Below, in pieces: positions 1 through 5,796 of a DNA stretch of 5,796 nucleotides. Under the pieces are notes generated by a model. That model made no database searches. It had not been told where the DNA came from and saw only the letters and a list, made by a program, of their open reading frames with translations. The DNA comes from DATIKM01 sp035477595. Its GTDB lineage: Bacteria > Armatimonadota > Chthonomonadetes > Chthonomonadales > CAJBBX01. Made by a program: the position numbers and the translations under genes. The stretch spans positions 1 through 5,796 of the forward strand of contig DATIKM010000032.1 in assembly GCA_035477595.1 (NCBI GenBank). The letters are read 5' to 3'. Positions within the stretch are counted from its first letter, which is position 1. Each line of letters starts with the position of its first letter.

Positions 1-1608
1 CCGGCCAGCGTGGCCGGGCACACGAGAGCGGCCCGGCTCGAGGCGTCGCCGCCTGCCGGGGGCGCCCCCTGGTCCATCAGCTTCGGGCAGCTCCTCACCG
101 CACCCATTCAGCGCGACGACCACATCACCTTCCGCGCCTGGATGCGTAGCCCCGATCGCGTCCGCGTCACTTTCGTGCTCGAGCAGGCGTCCGCACCGCA
201 CACGAAGTGGATCGACCGCACGGTCGGCCTCACTCCGGAGTGGAAGGAGTACCGGTTCCTGGGCAGCCCTGATCGCGGCTACGGCGCGGGCGAGGCGCAG
301 GCCAAGTGGTTCTTGGGGCACGGGCGCGGCGTGATGGAAGTCACCGGTGTGCGCGTGGAGAACCACGGTGCAACCGCGCCGGCCGGGTTCACCGAGACGA
401 TCGATCCCTGGGCAGGGCGGGCGAACCCGGACACATGGCGCGCCGCGGCCCTCCGGCGGATTGAGCGCTACCGGAAGGGGGACGTCGTCGTCAGCGTGGT
501 CGACCGTCGCGGCCAGCCCGTGCGCGGCGCCAGCGTGCGCGTTGAGCAGACGCGTCACCGGTTCCGGTTCGGCACCGCGGCGCCGGCCGGGCGCATTGTG
601 GACACGACGGACCCCGAGAACGCCCGGTTCCGCCGCGAGCTGGAGAGGCTCTACAACACCGTCACCTTCGAGAACGATCTGAAGCACGCCGCGCAGGAGT
701 GGGGGCCAGGCATCGGGCCGGCACTGGCCAGGCAAGCGGAGCCGTGGCTCCGGGAGCGCGGCATCGAGGTGCGGGGCCACGTCCTGGCCTGGGGCGACTG
801 GCATCACCTGCCGTCCTCCTTGCGCGACCTGCGCGGCGCGGCTCTTCGCGAGGCGCTCGAGCGGCACGTCCGGGAGTACGTGTCGGCGTGGCGCGGCAAG
901 CTCTACCTGTGGGACGTGGTGAACGAGGCCGCCAACAACACAGCGGTCTGGGAGTCGACCGGCTGGGAGGCCTTCGCCGACGCCTTCCGCTGGGCGCGCG
1001 AGACCGACCCCAACGTGCGGCTCGCCTACAACGACTTCAACATCATCAACGAGGCCCCCGCCCACCGGCGCATCGCCTCAGGGCGCATCCGGTACCTGCT
1101 CGATCGCGGCGCGCCTGTCGACACGCTCGGCATTCAAGGCCACATGTCGATGCCCCTCACGCCGGTCTACCGCGTGCTCGAGATCCTTGACGAATGGGCC
1201 GCCTTCGGCAAAGACCTGGAGATCACCGAGTTCACCGTGGGCTGCCCGGATGACCGCGTCCACGGTGAGTACGTGCGCGACGTCATGATCGCCGCGTTCA
1301 GCCACCCGAGGGTGACCGCCTTCATCGTCTGGGGATTCTGGGAGGGCTCACACTGGCGCGCCCGGGACGGAGCCGCCATGTTCCGGCGCGATTGGAGCAA
1401 GCGCCCCGCGCAGGTCCACTGGGAGGACCTCGTGCACCGCCAGTGGTGGACGCGGTGGAATGGTCGGACGGGACCGGACGGCTCCGCGCGCACCCGCGCG
1501 TTCTACGGCAAGCACCGGGTCACCGTGACCCATGCCGGCCGCACTACGGTCGCCACGCTGGACACGCGACCCGGCGTGCCGGCGCGGGCGCGTGTGGTGC
1601 TGCCATGA
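1..1608 (+). CDS. GH10 endo-1,4-beta-xylanase with N-terminal carbohydrate-binding domain (5' partial)
   Basis: Glycoside hydrolase family 10 enzyme, expected to cut internal beta-1,4 bonds of xylan outside the cytoplasm by a retaining mechanism. The frame is open to the left edge; a GTG at 10 is only the first possible start inside the window, so the true start and signal peptide are missing. Roughly positions 40-360 encode a beta-sandwich resembling CBM4_9 domains (FRAWMR, then LTPEWKEYRF). A linker and a beta-rich segment (VVVSVVDRRGQPVRGASVRV, 484-543) lead into the catalytic barrel. The acid/base glutamate is in WDVVNEA (Glu at 925-927) and the nucleophile in LEITEF (Glu at 1228-1230). 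YNDFNI, GIQGHMS and WGFWEGSHW are further GH10 landmarks. The usual GHxLxWH motif reads GHVLAWGDW (775-801), with Gly replacing the His after Trp. A tail of about 50 residues after the barrel looks beta-rich. The stop overlaps the start of the GH9 gene, so the two form an operon. Family assignment is secure; exact substrate is inferred. Confidence 0.95.
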   Translation, partial: PASVAGHTRAARLEASPPAGGAPWSISFGQLLTAPIQRDDHITFRAWMRSPDRVRVTFVLEQASAPHTKWIDRTVGLTPEWKEYRFLGSPDRGYGAGEAQAKWFLGHGRGVMEVTGVRVENHGATAPAGFTETIDPWAGRANPDTWRAAALRRIERYRKGDVVVSVVDRRGQPVRGASVRVEQTRHRFRFGTAAPAGRIVDTTDPENARFRRELERLYNTVTFENDLKHAAQEWGPGIGPALARQAEPWLRERGIEVRGHVLAWGDWHHLPSSLRDLRGAALREALERHVREYVSAWRGKLYLWDVVNEAANNTAVWESTGWEAFADAFRWARETDPNVRLAYNDFNIINEAPAHRRIASGRIRYLLDRGAPVDTLGIQGHMSMPLTPVYRVLEILDEWAAFGKDLEITEFTVGCPDDRVHGEYVRDVMIAAFSHPRVTAFIVWGFWEGSHWRARDGAAMFRRDWSKRPAQVHWEDLVHRQWWTRWNGRTGPDGSARTRAFYGKHRVTVTHAGRTTVATLDTRPGVPARARVVLP

Positions 1609-3800
1609 CGCGGCGGGAGGCTCTGGCCGTGTCCGTAGCCTCCGTCGGGGCCATGACCACGGGGAGGTCGGAAGGGACGGACCGCGGCGCGGCAACGGTG
1701 TGGCTGGACGACCTGCCCCACGGCTTCATCGCGAACACGTGGGGCCCACCGCGACCGCGGCTCTCCCACGGCCGGAACCCCATCACAGTCGCCGGCCGGC
1801 GCTTCGAGCGGGGGCTGGGGGTGCGCGCGCCGGCGCGCATCGAGGTTGAGACGGCCGGGCGAGCCACGCGGCTCCGCGCCTGGACCGGCGTAGATCAGGA
1901 GGTGTCGCAACAGGGCGGCCTTCCCCGGCCTGGCGCCGAGGTCGAGTTCCGCGTGTTCGCCGACGGCCGCGAGCGATGGCGCTCCGGGTGGATGACAGAC
2001 CGGTCGCCGGCGCGCCGCGTCGACGTAGACCTTAGAGGCGTCCAGCATGTCGTACTCGAGGTCGTCGCCGGGCCCGACGACTCACCGGTCGGCCACGCCA
2101 ACTGGGCTGCCGCCGAGCTCGTGCTGCGCGCGGGGCAGACGGCGTCGGGCCTCCGGCTCGAGGCGCCGCCGCGCGGCCTCCTGATGACCCATGCCGGCTT
2201 CCTGCCCGGCGCCGCGAAGACCTTCACCGTTCATGACGACCAGCCGCGCCCCTTCGCCGTGCGCGATGCCGCCACGGGCGAGGTGGTTCATCGTGGGCGC
2301 ACCGCCCGTCGCGCAGGCGACTGGGGAGTGGCGTACCGCGGGGACTTCTCGGCCGTGAAGGCGGAGGGAGTCTACTGGATCGAGTGCGGCGACCAGCGCT
2401 CGCGCCCCATCGCGGTGCGCGCCAGCCTGCACCGCGAGCTGCTCGCCAGGCATCTCAACTGGTTCCTGTGGCAGCGGTGCGGAGACCCGGAGAACGGCTG
2501 GGAGCGGGGCCAGCACGCCGACGACGGGCGCCGACGGGACAACGGCCAGCACCATGACGTGCGCGGCGGCTGGCACGACGCGGCGGACCTGCGCAAGTGG
2601 GGCATGACGATCAACGGCCAGTGGGCGCTCACCGAGTGGGCGCTCACGCTCACGGACGCGGGCATCCGGCCCCGCGTGCTGGACGAGATCCGCTGGGGCA
2701 ACCGCTACTTCCTGGCGATGCAGGAGCCCGCCGGCTACATGATGAGCCACGTGGGCGGCGACGTGGAGCGGCATGGCGACAGCAACCGCTTCACCGACAA
2801 CATCGTGGGAACGGCGGACGACCGCGTCATCGTGACGGACCCCGCTGCCCCGGATATCCAGTTCGTGTTCGTGCTTTCGCAGGCCAATGCCGCAACGGTC
2901 TTCGCGACCGACGACCCGGCCTACGCGGCGCGCTGCCGAGAGGCGGCCGTCCGGGCCTGGCGCTGGGCGCTACGCGAGGGGGTGGCGCGCGGCGCGTACC
3001 CGCTGGGCGCCGCGGTGGCGGCGGGCGCGCGCCTGGCGACAGTCACCGGCGATCAGGCGACCGGTGAGGAGGTCCGGCGCCTGCTCCGCGAGCTTCTCGC
3101 CCTCCAGGATACCGGACCAGGACCCGTCACGGGGTTCTGGTACGCGGACACCGCTCGGACGCGGCCTGCGCACCTCCTGCACATGGGCAACCTACCGCTC
3201 TGGGGGCTCGTGCTCTTCGCAGAGGCTTTCCCCGGCACGCCGGAGGCCGCCGACGCGGTTGCCGCGCTGCGCCGCTACGCGGACGGGTGGCTGGCGTGGG
3301 GCCTGGCGCGGAGCACGCACGGTCAGGTGCCATACGCGCTCTACGAGACGGACCCTGGAGGCGGCCGGCGCGCCGGGCGGTGGTTCTACCGGTGGTGCTT
3401 CGAGAACCGGGAAGACGGCGCCTGGTGGAACGGTGTGAACCCGCATCTGGCCTCGACCGGGGCCGCGATGGTCCGCATGTCCCGGCTGCTGAGCCGGCCC
3501 GACCTGCGTGCGGCGGCGCAGCGCCAGCTCGACTTCGTGTACGGCGCCAACCCGTTCGACGCAAGCTGGGCAACCGGCATCGGGACCAACCAGCCGGAGT
3601 TCTTCAAGACGAGCGAGTTCACGCCCCACACGCCCCTCATCGTGGGCGCGGTGATGGCGGGGATCGGCTCGTGCCCAGCGGATCAGCCCGTGCTGCTGCC
3701 CGGCTGGTGGCAGACCACTGAGTACTGGATGCAGGCGGTCGCGCCGATGGTGAAGCTGCTCCACGACCTCGACCGCACGGAGCCGCCGCGGCCGAGCTGA
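1605..3800 (+). CDS. GH9 glycoside hydrolase (endoglucanase-like) with NPCBM and CelD_N domains
   Basis: Secreted protein of 731 residues, probably an inverting beta-1,4-glucanase. The ATG at 1605 is chosen because it overlaps the xylanase stop as ATGA and begins a twin-arginine-like signal peptide (MTRREALAVSVASVGA). The frame stays open upstream to 1392, but that would overlap the xylanase by over 200 bases and bury the signal. Residues about 32-175 match NPCBM/NEW2 domains: FERGLGVRAPARIEVE, TGVDQEV, FRVFADGRERWRSGWM, VDVDLRGVQHVVLEV and HANWAAAELVL. Residues about 182-272 form the Ig-like CelD_N domain seen before many GH9 barrels (LLMTHAGFLP, GVYWIECGD). GH9 spans about 275-722. GGWHDAADLRKW supplies the two aspartates (Asp325 and Asp328; the second is the expected base), and TEYWMQAVAPMVKLL supplies the expected acid, Glu706. 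YGANPFDASWATGIGTNQP matches the C-terminal GH9 Gly-x-Asn-Pro region, but the usual His-rich HHR stretch after it is not recognisable. No strong Shine-Dalgarno precedes the ATG, consistent with translational coupling. Substrate is inferred: such a divergent GH9 could act on xyloglucan, mixed-linkage glucan or oligosaccharides. Confidence 0.93.
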   Translation: MTRREALAVSVASVGAMTTGRSEGTDRGAATVWLDDLPHGFIANTWGPPRPRLSHGRNPITVAGRRFERGLGVRAPARIEVETAGRATRLRAWTGVDQEVSQQGGLPRPGAEVEFRVFADGRERWRSGWMTDRSPARRVDVDLRGVQHVVLEVVAGPDDSPVGHANWAAAELVLRAGQTASGLRLEAPPRGLLMTHAGFLPGAAKTFTVHDDQPRPFAVRDAATGEVVHRGRTARRAGDWGVAYRGDFSAVKAEGVYWIECGDQRSRPIAVRASLHRELLARHLNWFLWQRCGDPENGWERGQHADDGRRRDNGQHHDVRGGWHDAADLRKWGMTINGQWALTEWALTLTDAGIRPRVLDEIRWGNRYFLAMQEPAGYMMSHVGGDVERHGDSNRFTDNIVGTADDRVIVTDPAAPDIQFVFVLSQANAATVFATDDPAYAARCREAAVRAWRWALREGVARGAYPLGAAVAAGARLATVTGDQATGEEVRRLLRELLALQDTGPGPVTGFWYADTARTRPAHLLHMGNLPLWGLVLFAEAFPGTPEAADAVAALRRYADGWLAWGLARSTHGQVPYALYETDPGGGRRAGRWFYRWCFENREDGAWWNGVNPHLASTGAAMVRMSRLLSRPDLRAAAQRQLDFVYGANPFDASWATGIGTNQPEFFKTSEFTPHTPLIVGAVMAGIGSCPADQPVLLPGWWQTTEYWMQAVAPMVKLLHDLDRTEPPRPS

Positions 3801-3812
3801 CCGGCCGGGGCG
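3789..3812. other. Convergent gene junction, 12-base gap with short inverted repeat
   Basis: The GH9 stop (3798-3800) and the stop of the convergent propeller gene (3813-3815) are separated by 12 GC-rich bases. A 5-bp inverted repeat, CGGCC at 3789-3793 and GGCCG at 3803-3807 with a 9-base loop, spans the GH9 stop. No T-run follows on either strand, so it is not a standard intrinsic terminator. With so little space, each transcript must end inside the other gene or be stopped by a factor such as Rho. This is a description of the junction rather than a proven terminator. Confidence 0.3.
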
Positions 3813-5255
3813 CTATGGCGAGTAGTAGTTCCAGCTCATCTTGGCGCGCCGGTAGTGGTTCCGAGTCCACAGCCGGGGACGGTTCGGGCGCGGGTTGGCT
3901 GCCGGGTTCTGGTAGACGTGGATGTGTTCGCGGTTCACCACGATCACCTCCTCGCGCCAGTCTCCTGTGACGTCGGCTGCGTAGATCCGGTAGGCCTTCT
4001 CGCGGAAGACCGCCACGAAGCGGCCCGTCATCGGCTCGAAGAGCGCGACGTCGCCCTCTGTGTGCCGCTCCTTGGCCAGGGCGAGCTGCACGGGGCCGCC
4101 CGTCCAGTCGATGGTGAAGATCACCTCGACGCCGGAGGCGGTCCACCCCTCGGGCGCCACGTCGTCCATGGCGTACCGCGCGATCACCTGGCCCTGCGCG
4201 TCCTTCACCCAGGGCTGTTGGTGCAGGTTGCGCCGGCTCCGGCACCACACCTCGAGGCCGGGCCGCGAGAGATCGAACTCGCCCACGGCGGCGTTCTGCG
4301 GCTCCTCGCCCTCCCGCGCGGTCCACCACAGCACGCCGCGCTGCTTGTTGACGCACGCCACGTGGTTGCGGCCCTCCTCGAGCAGCACAACCTCGAGCCC
4401 GGGCACATCGGGGCGCACGTCCGCCACGAACAGCGAGTCGATGTGGAAGGAGGCGCCGCCCGCGCGGCCCCTCTCGACGGGCGGGTACTGCCAGGCGGTG
4501 GGCCGGCCGTCGGGGCCGAGAATCGTGTATCCGCACACCTCGTCGCGACCGTCGCCGTCCAGGTCGGCCAGCCGGAACGGGCCGTGCGCGAGCGCGCCGA
4601 AGTCCCGCGTGGACCAGAGCGGCGGGCCATCAAGCTTCTCTATGGCGTAAGCGCTCACGAAGCGGCCCATCCGGTAGCCGCGCGCGTTCGTGGCCTGCAA
4701 CACGAGGTCGCGGTCGCCGCGCCCGCGCAGGTTGCCGACGGCGAGGTGCTCCCAGCGCTCGGCGCCCTCGGGGTGCGGCACCCTCACCACGCGCTCCGGC
4801 GCACCGGTGCGCGCGTCGCGGATGTGGACCCGGCTTTCCTGATCGAGGAAGAGGAGCTCGGCGCGCCCGTCGCCGTCCACGTCGGCGACCTGTACGCCGG
4901 GCGCATGGTGCCCGGGCAGGCCGGCGCTCTCGCTCGCCCCGGCCGATACGCGGACATCTGCCTGGATGTGCCAAACGCGGCGTCCGTCGAGCCGGTACGC
5001 AGCGATGTTCCCCGGCGCGGTGACGACGAGCTCCATGCGCCGGTCTCCGTCCACGTCGGCCGCGAGGATGCCCCCACGCCCGCCCTCGCCCATGGGAAAG
5101 TCCATGGGGATGACGCGCGGCTTGATGGGGCTCACGGGCGCTGCCCGTGCGATCTGCGCGGGTGGGCGCTCGCGCCCACCCGCCAGGTCGGTCACGTGGA
5201 CCACCGCCAGCGCGACAGCGGCCAGCGCTAACGCCGTCCTCCCGAGCACGCCCAT
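3813..5255 (-). CDS. Secreted FG-GAP beta-propeller protein, PL11 rhamnogalacturonan lyase-like
   Basis: A 480-residue protein beginning with a Sec-type signal peptide or membrane anchor (hydrophobic stretch in about residues 4-21, after MGVLGR). The rest is repeated propeller blades with calcium-binding FG-GAP/VCBS motifs: DVDGDRRMEL (67-76), DVDGDGRAEL (125-134), a degenerate GNLRGRGDRDL (about 174-184), DLDGDGRDEV (231-240), ADVRPDVPGLEVV (about 278-290), GEFDLSRPGLEVW (325-337) and ADVTGDWREEVIV (427-439), giving some seven to eight blades. HIDSLFVADVRPDVPGLEV resembles the HGDALHVGDxDPxRPGLEV motif I recall from PL11 lyases. The late ADVTGDWREEV block followed by a YxN segment and a C-terminal Tyr/Asn-rich end also matches the PL11 pattern (DILGDWREEV, then NYxQPP-like). 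PL11 enzymes cut rhamnogalacturonan I by beta-elimination with calcium. Compared with PL11 the protein is short: little lies between the signal and the first blade, so the usual N-terminal beta-domain appears absent. Lyase activity is therefore unproven, and it could instead be a binding or non-catalytic propeller. A good Shine-Dalgarno supports the start. Confidence 0.88.
   Translation of the reverse strand: MGVLGRTALALAAVALAVVHVTDLAGGRERPPAQIARAAPVSPIKPRVIPMDFPMGEGGRGGILAADVDGDRRMELVVTAPGNIAAYRLDGRRVWHIQADVRVSAGASESAGLPGHHAPGVQVADVDGDGRAELLFLDQESRVHIRDARTGAPERVVRVPHPEGAERWEHLAVGNLRGRGDRDLVLQATNARGYRMGRFVSAYAIEKLDGPPLWSTRDFGALAHGPFRLADLDGDGRDEVCGYTILGPDGRPTAWQYPPVERGRAGGASFHIDSLFVADVRPDVPGLEVVLLEEGRNHVACVNKQRGVLWWTAREGEEPQNAAVGEFDLSRPGLEVWCRSRRNLHQQPWVKDAQGQVIARYAMDDVAPEGWTASGVEVIFTIDWTGGPVQLALAKERHTEGDVALFEPMTGRFVAVFREKAYRIYAADVTGDWREEVIVVNREHIHVYQNPAANPRPNRPRLWTRNHYRRAKMSWNYYSP
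5158..5183 (-). repeat. Perfect 11-bp inverted repeat (hairpin) inside the propeller coding sequence
   Basis: GCGGGTGGGCG at 5158-5168 and its exact reverse complement CGCCCACCCGC at 5173-5183 flank a 4-base loop. In the minus-strand mRNA this would be an uninterrupted 11-bp GC-rich stem with loop CGAG, starting about 70 bases after the start codon. It encodes AGGRERPPA, the stretch just after the signal peptide. No T-run follows, so it does not look like an intrinsic terminator. It may be chance in GC-rich DNA, or it may slow ribosomes or affect mRNA stability. Confidence 0.6.
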
Positions 5256-5493
5256 GTGATCTCCCCGCGCGCGCGTCGCCGCGGCGCCTCGGAGCCACCC
5301 CTAGAGAAGGCGCGCCGGCGGCGTCGGACGCGGCGCTCCCATCTTCATTCGAGCAGTCTTGCGAGCCCTCCACTCCAGACGCGGAGCCGCGTACCACCAG
5401 ACCGCCATCGGCGGGCGCCCCGGGTATGCTGCCAGCGTGCGTCGCACCGTACCGCCCGGACGGCAGGGACGGCGCCCGGCCTGCATTCGCTCC
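5256..5493. other. Intergenic region, leader of the propeller gene
   Basis: This stretch of 238 bases lies between the start of the propeller gene and the stop of the partial gene at the right edge. Both genes read on the minus strand, so it may hold the propeller promoter or be internal to a longer transcript. The least GC-rich part is around 5341-5362, but I see no convincing -35/-10 pair. Near 5423-5453 there is a weak composite inverted repeat (GTGC-GTC-GCAC core at 5437-5447, outer GGTA and TACC), without a T-run. Open frames crossing this stretch have low-complexity Arg/Ser/Pro-rich translations and are not called as genes. Confidence 0.4.
5261..5266 (-). promoter_or_regulatory. Shine-Dalgarno site for the propeller gene
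   Basis: On the minus strand the bases read GGGGAG followed by ATCAC and then the ATG at 5255-5253, a purine-rich ribosome-binding site with 5-base spacing. It supports the chosen start, which also gives a complete N-terminal signal peptide. It is the clearest ribosome-binding site in the window. Confidence 0.7.
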
Positions 5494-5796
5494 TCAAGGG
5501 GAGGCCCGCACCGGCGCGCCGGCACGCGAGACGAAGCGTTGGTCGAGCAGCCGGCCCCTGATGCCCGTGGTGTCGGTCACCAGCGTGGCAGCGCGCCCCT
5601 CCAGTTGCAGCTCCCATACGCCGTCGCGCTGGTAGAGCCGCAGCAGCTCGCGACCAGCGCGCTGTACGCGCACCGGAACAGCGTCCGCCTGCCCGAAGGT
5701 GCGCACCGGCGCACGGCCCGTCGTCACGAGCCGCCACCTGTTGGGCGCGCGGGCCGGTGCCCGAACCAGCCGCTGGCCCGTGTTCACCGCTCTGGT
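5494..5796 (-). CDS. Unidentified protein, C-terminal fragment (5' end beyond the right edge)
   Basis: The minus-strand frame is open from the right edge to a TGA at 5496-5494, giving the last 100 residues of a protein. A GTG at 5787 is the only internal start candidate, and the frame continues upstream of it to the edge, so a truncated larger gene is more likely than a small one. The coding signal is good: third codon positions are nearly all G or C and the composition looks like ordinary protein, unlike the competing plus-strand frames. The visible part suggests alternating beta-strands (VPVRVQRAGRELLRLYQ, then VWELQLEGRAATLVTDTTG), as in a C-terminal beta-sandwich of a secreted hydrolase or lyase. 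I do not recognise a family. Same strand as the propeller gene, 238 bases upstream of it, so co-transcription is possible. Confidence 0.62.
   Translation of the reverse strand, partial: TRAVNTGQRLVRAPARAPNRWRLVTTGRAPVRTFGQADAVPVRVQRAGRELLRLYQRDGVWELQLEGRAATLVTDTTGIRGRLLDQRFVSRAGAPVRASP

Noticed and set aside
1392..1604. Extension of the GH9 gene upstream to an ATG at 1392
   Set aside because: It would overlap the xylanase coding region by more than 200 bases and add a Pro/Arg/Gly-rich leader before the twin-arginine-like signal. The ATGA overlap at 1605 is a far better start.
1822..1839. GC-rich palindrome TGCGCGC-GCCG-GCGCGCA in the NPCBM coding region
   Set aside because: Alternating GC tracts form short palindromes easily by chance; it lies inside conserved NPCBM codons and has no terminator or operator context.
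2082..2774. Minus-strand open frame of 230 codons within the GH9 gene
   Set aside because: Shadow frame with low-complexity composition and no domain; the plus-strand GH9 motifs explain this DNA.
3637..4536. Minus-strand open frame of 299 codons crossing the convergent junction
   Set aside because: It lies out of frame with the propeller gene and its translation is dominated by Arg, Gly, Ala and Pro; a typical shadow in GC-rich DNA.
3855..5231. Long plus-strand open frame opposite the propeller gene
   Set aside because: It is long only because GC-rich DNA has few stops. Its translation is rich in Ala, His, Val, Arg and Pro without recognisable motifs, while the minus strand carries clear FG-GAP motifs and a Shine-Dalgarno site.
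5147..5635. Plus-strand open frame across the intergenic region
   Set aside because: Translation is rich in Arg, Pro, Ser and Ala with no motif, and it overlaps both the propeller start and the partial minus-strand gene, which has better coding character.
1..5796. CRISPR arrays, tRNA/rRNA genes, insertion sequences or attachment sites
   Set aside because: I saw no regularly spaced direct repeats, tRNA-like folds, rRNA sequence, transposase motifs or flanking inverted repeats; almost all of the window is covered by coding sequence.

Overview
This is a GC-rich bacterial window. Codon third positions are almost all G or C in every gene called here. It carries secreted plant cell-wall degrading functions. 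Nothing fixes the taxon. The enzyme types (a GH10 xylanase with a modified W-H motif, a GH9 enzyme carrying an NPCBM domain, and an FG-GAP propeller related to PL11 lyases) and the high GC would suit a carbohydrate-degrading environmental lineage such as Armatimonadota or Planctomycetota/Verrucomicrobiota-like bacteria. That placement is inference with low confidence.

Layout: (1) Positions 1-1608, plus strand, hold the 3' part of a GH10 endo-1,4-beta-xylanase with an N-terminal CBM4_9-type carbohydrate-binding domain; its start and any signal peptide lie left of the window. (2) Positions 1605-3800, plus strand, hold a complete GH9 glycoside hydrolase (endoglucanase-like). Its ATG overlaps the xylanase stop by 4 bases (ATGA), so the two are almost certainly co-transcribed and translationally coupled. 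It has a twin-arginine-like signal peptide, an NPCBM domain, an Ig-like CelD_N domain and the GH9 catalytic domain. (3) Positions 5255-3813, minus strand, hold a complete secreted FG-GAP beta-propeller protein resembling the catalytic propeller of PL11 rhamnogalacturonan lyases. It converges on the GH9 gene with only 12 bases between the stops. (4) Positions 5256-5493 are intergenic and must hold the leader of the propeller gene. (5) Positions 5796-5494, minus strand, hold the C-terminal end of an unidentified protein that enters from the right edge.

Taken together the genes suggest attack on different wall polymers: xylan (GH10), beta-glucan or cellulose (GH9) and possibly rhamnogalacturonan pectin (PL11-like). 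There is no transporter, regulator, SusC/D pair, cohesin/dockerin, mobile element, RNA gene or CRISPR array in the window. I do not see a wholly new system. The least ordinary items are the divergent GH9, the short PL11-like propeller, and a perfect 11-bp hairpin early in the propeller coding sequence.
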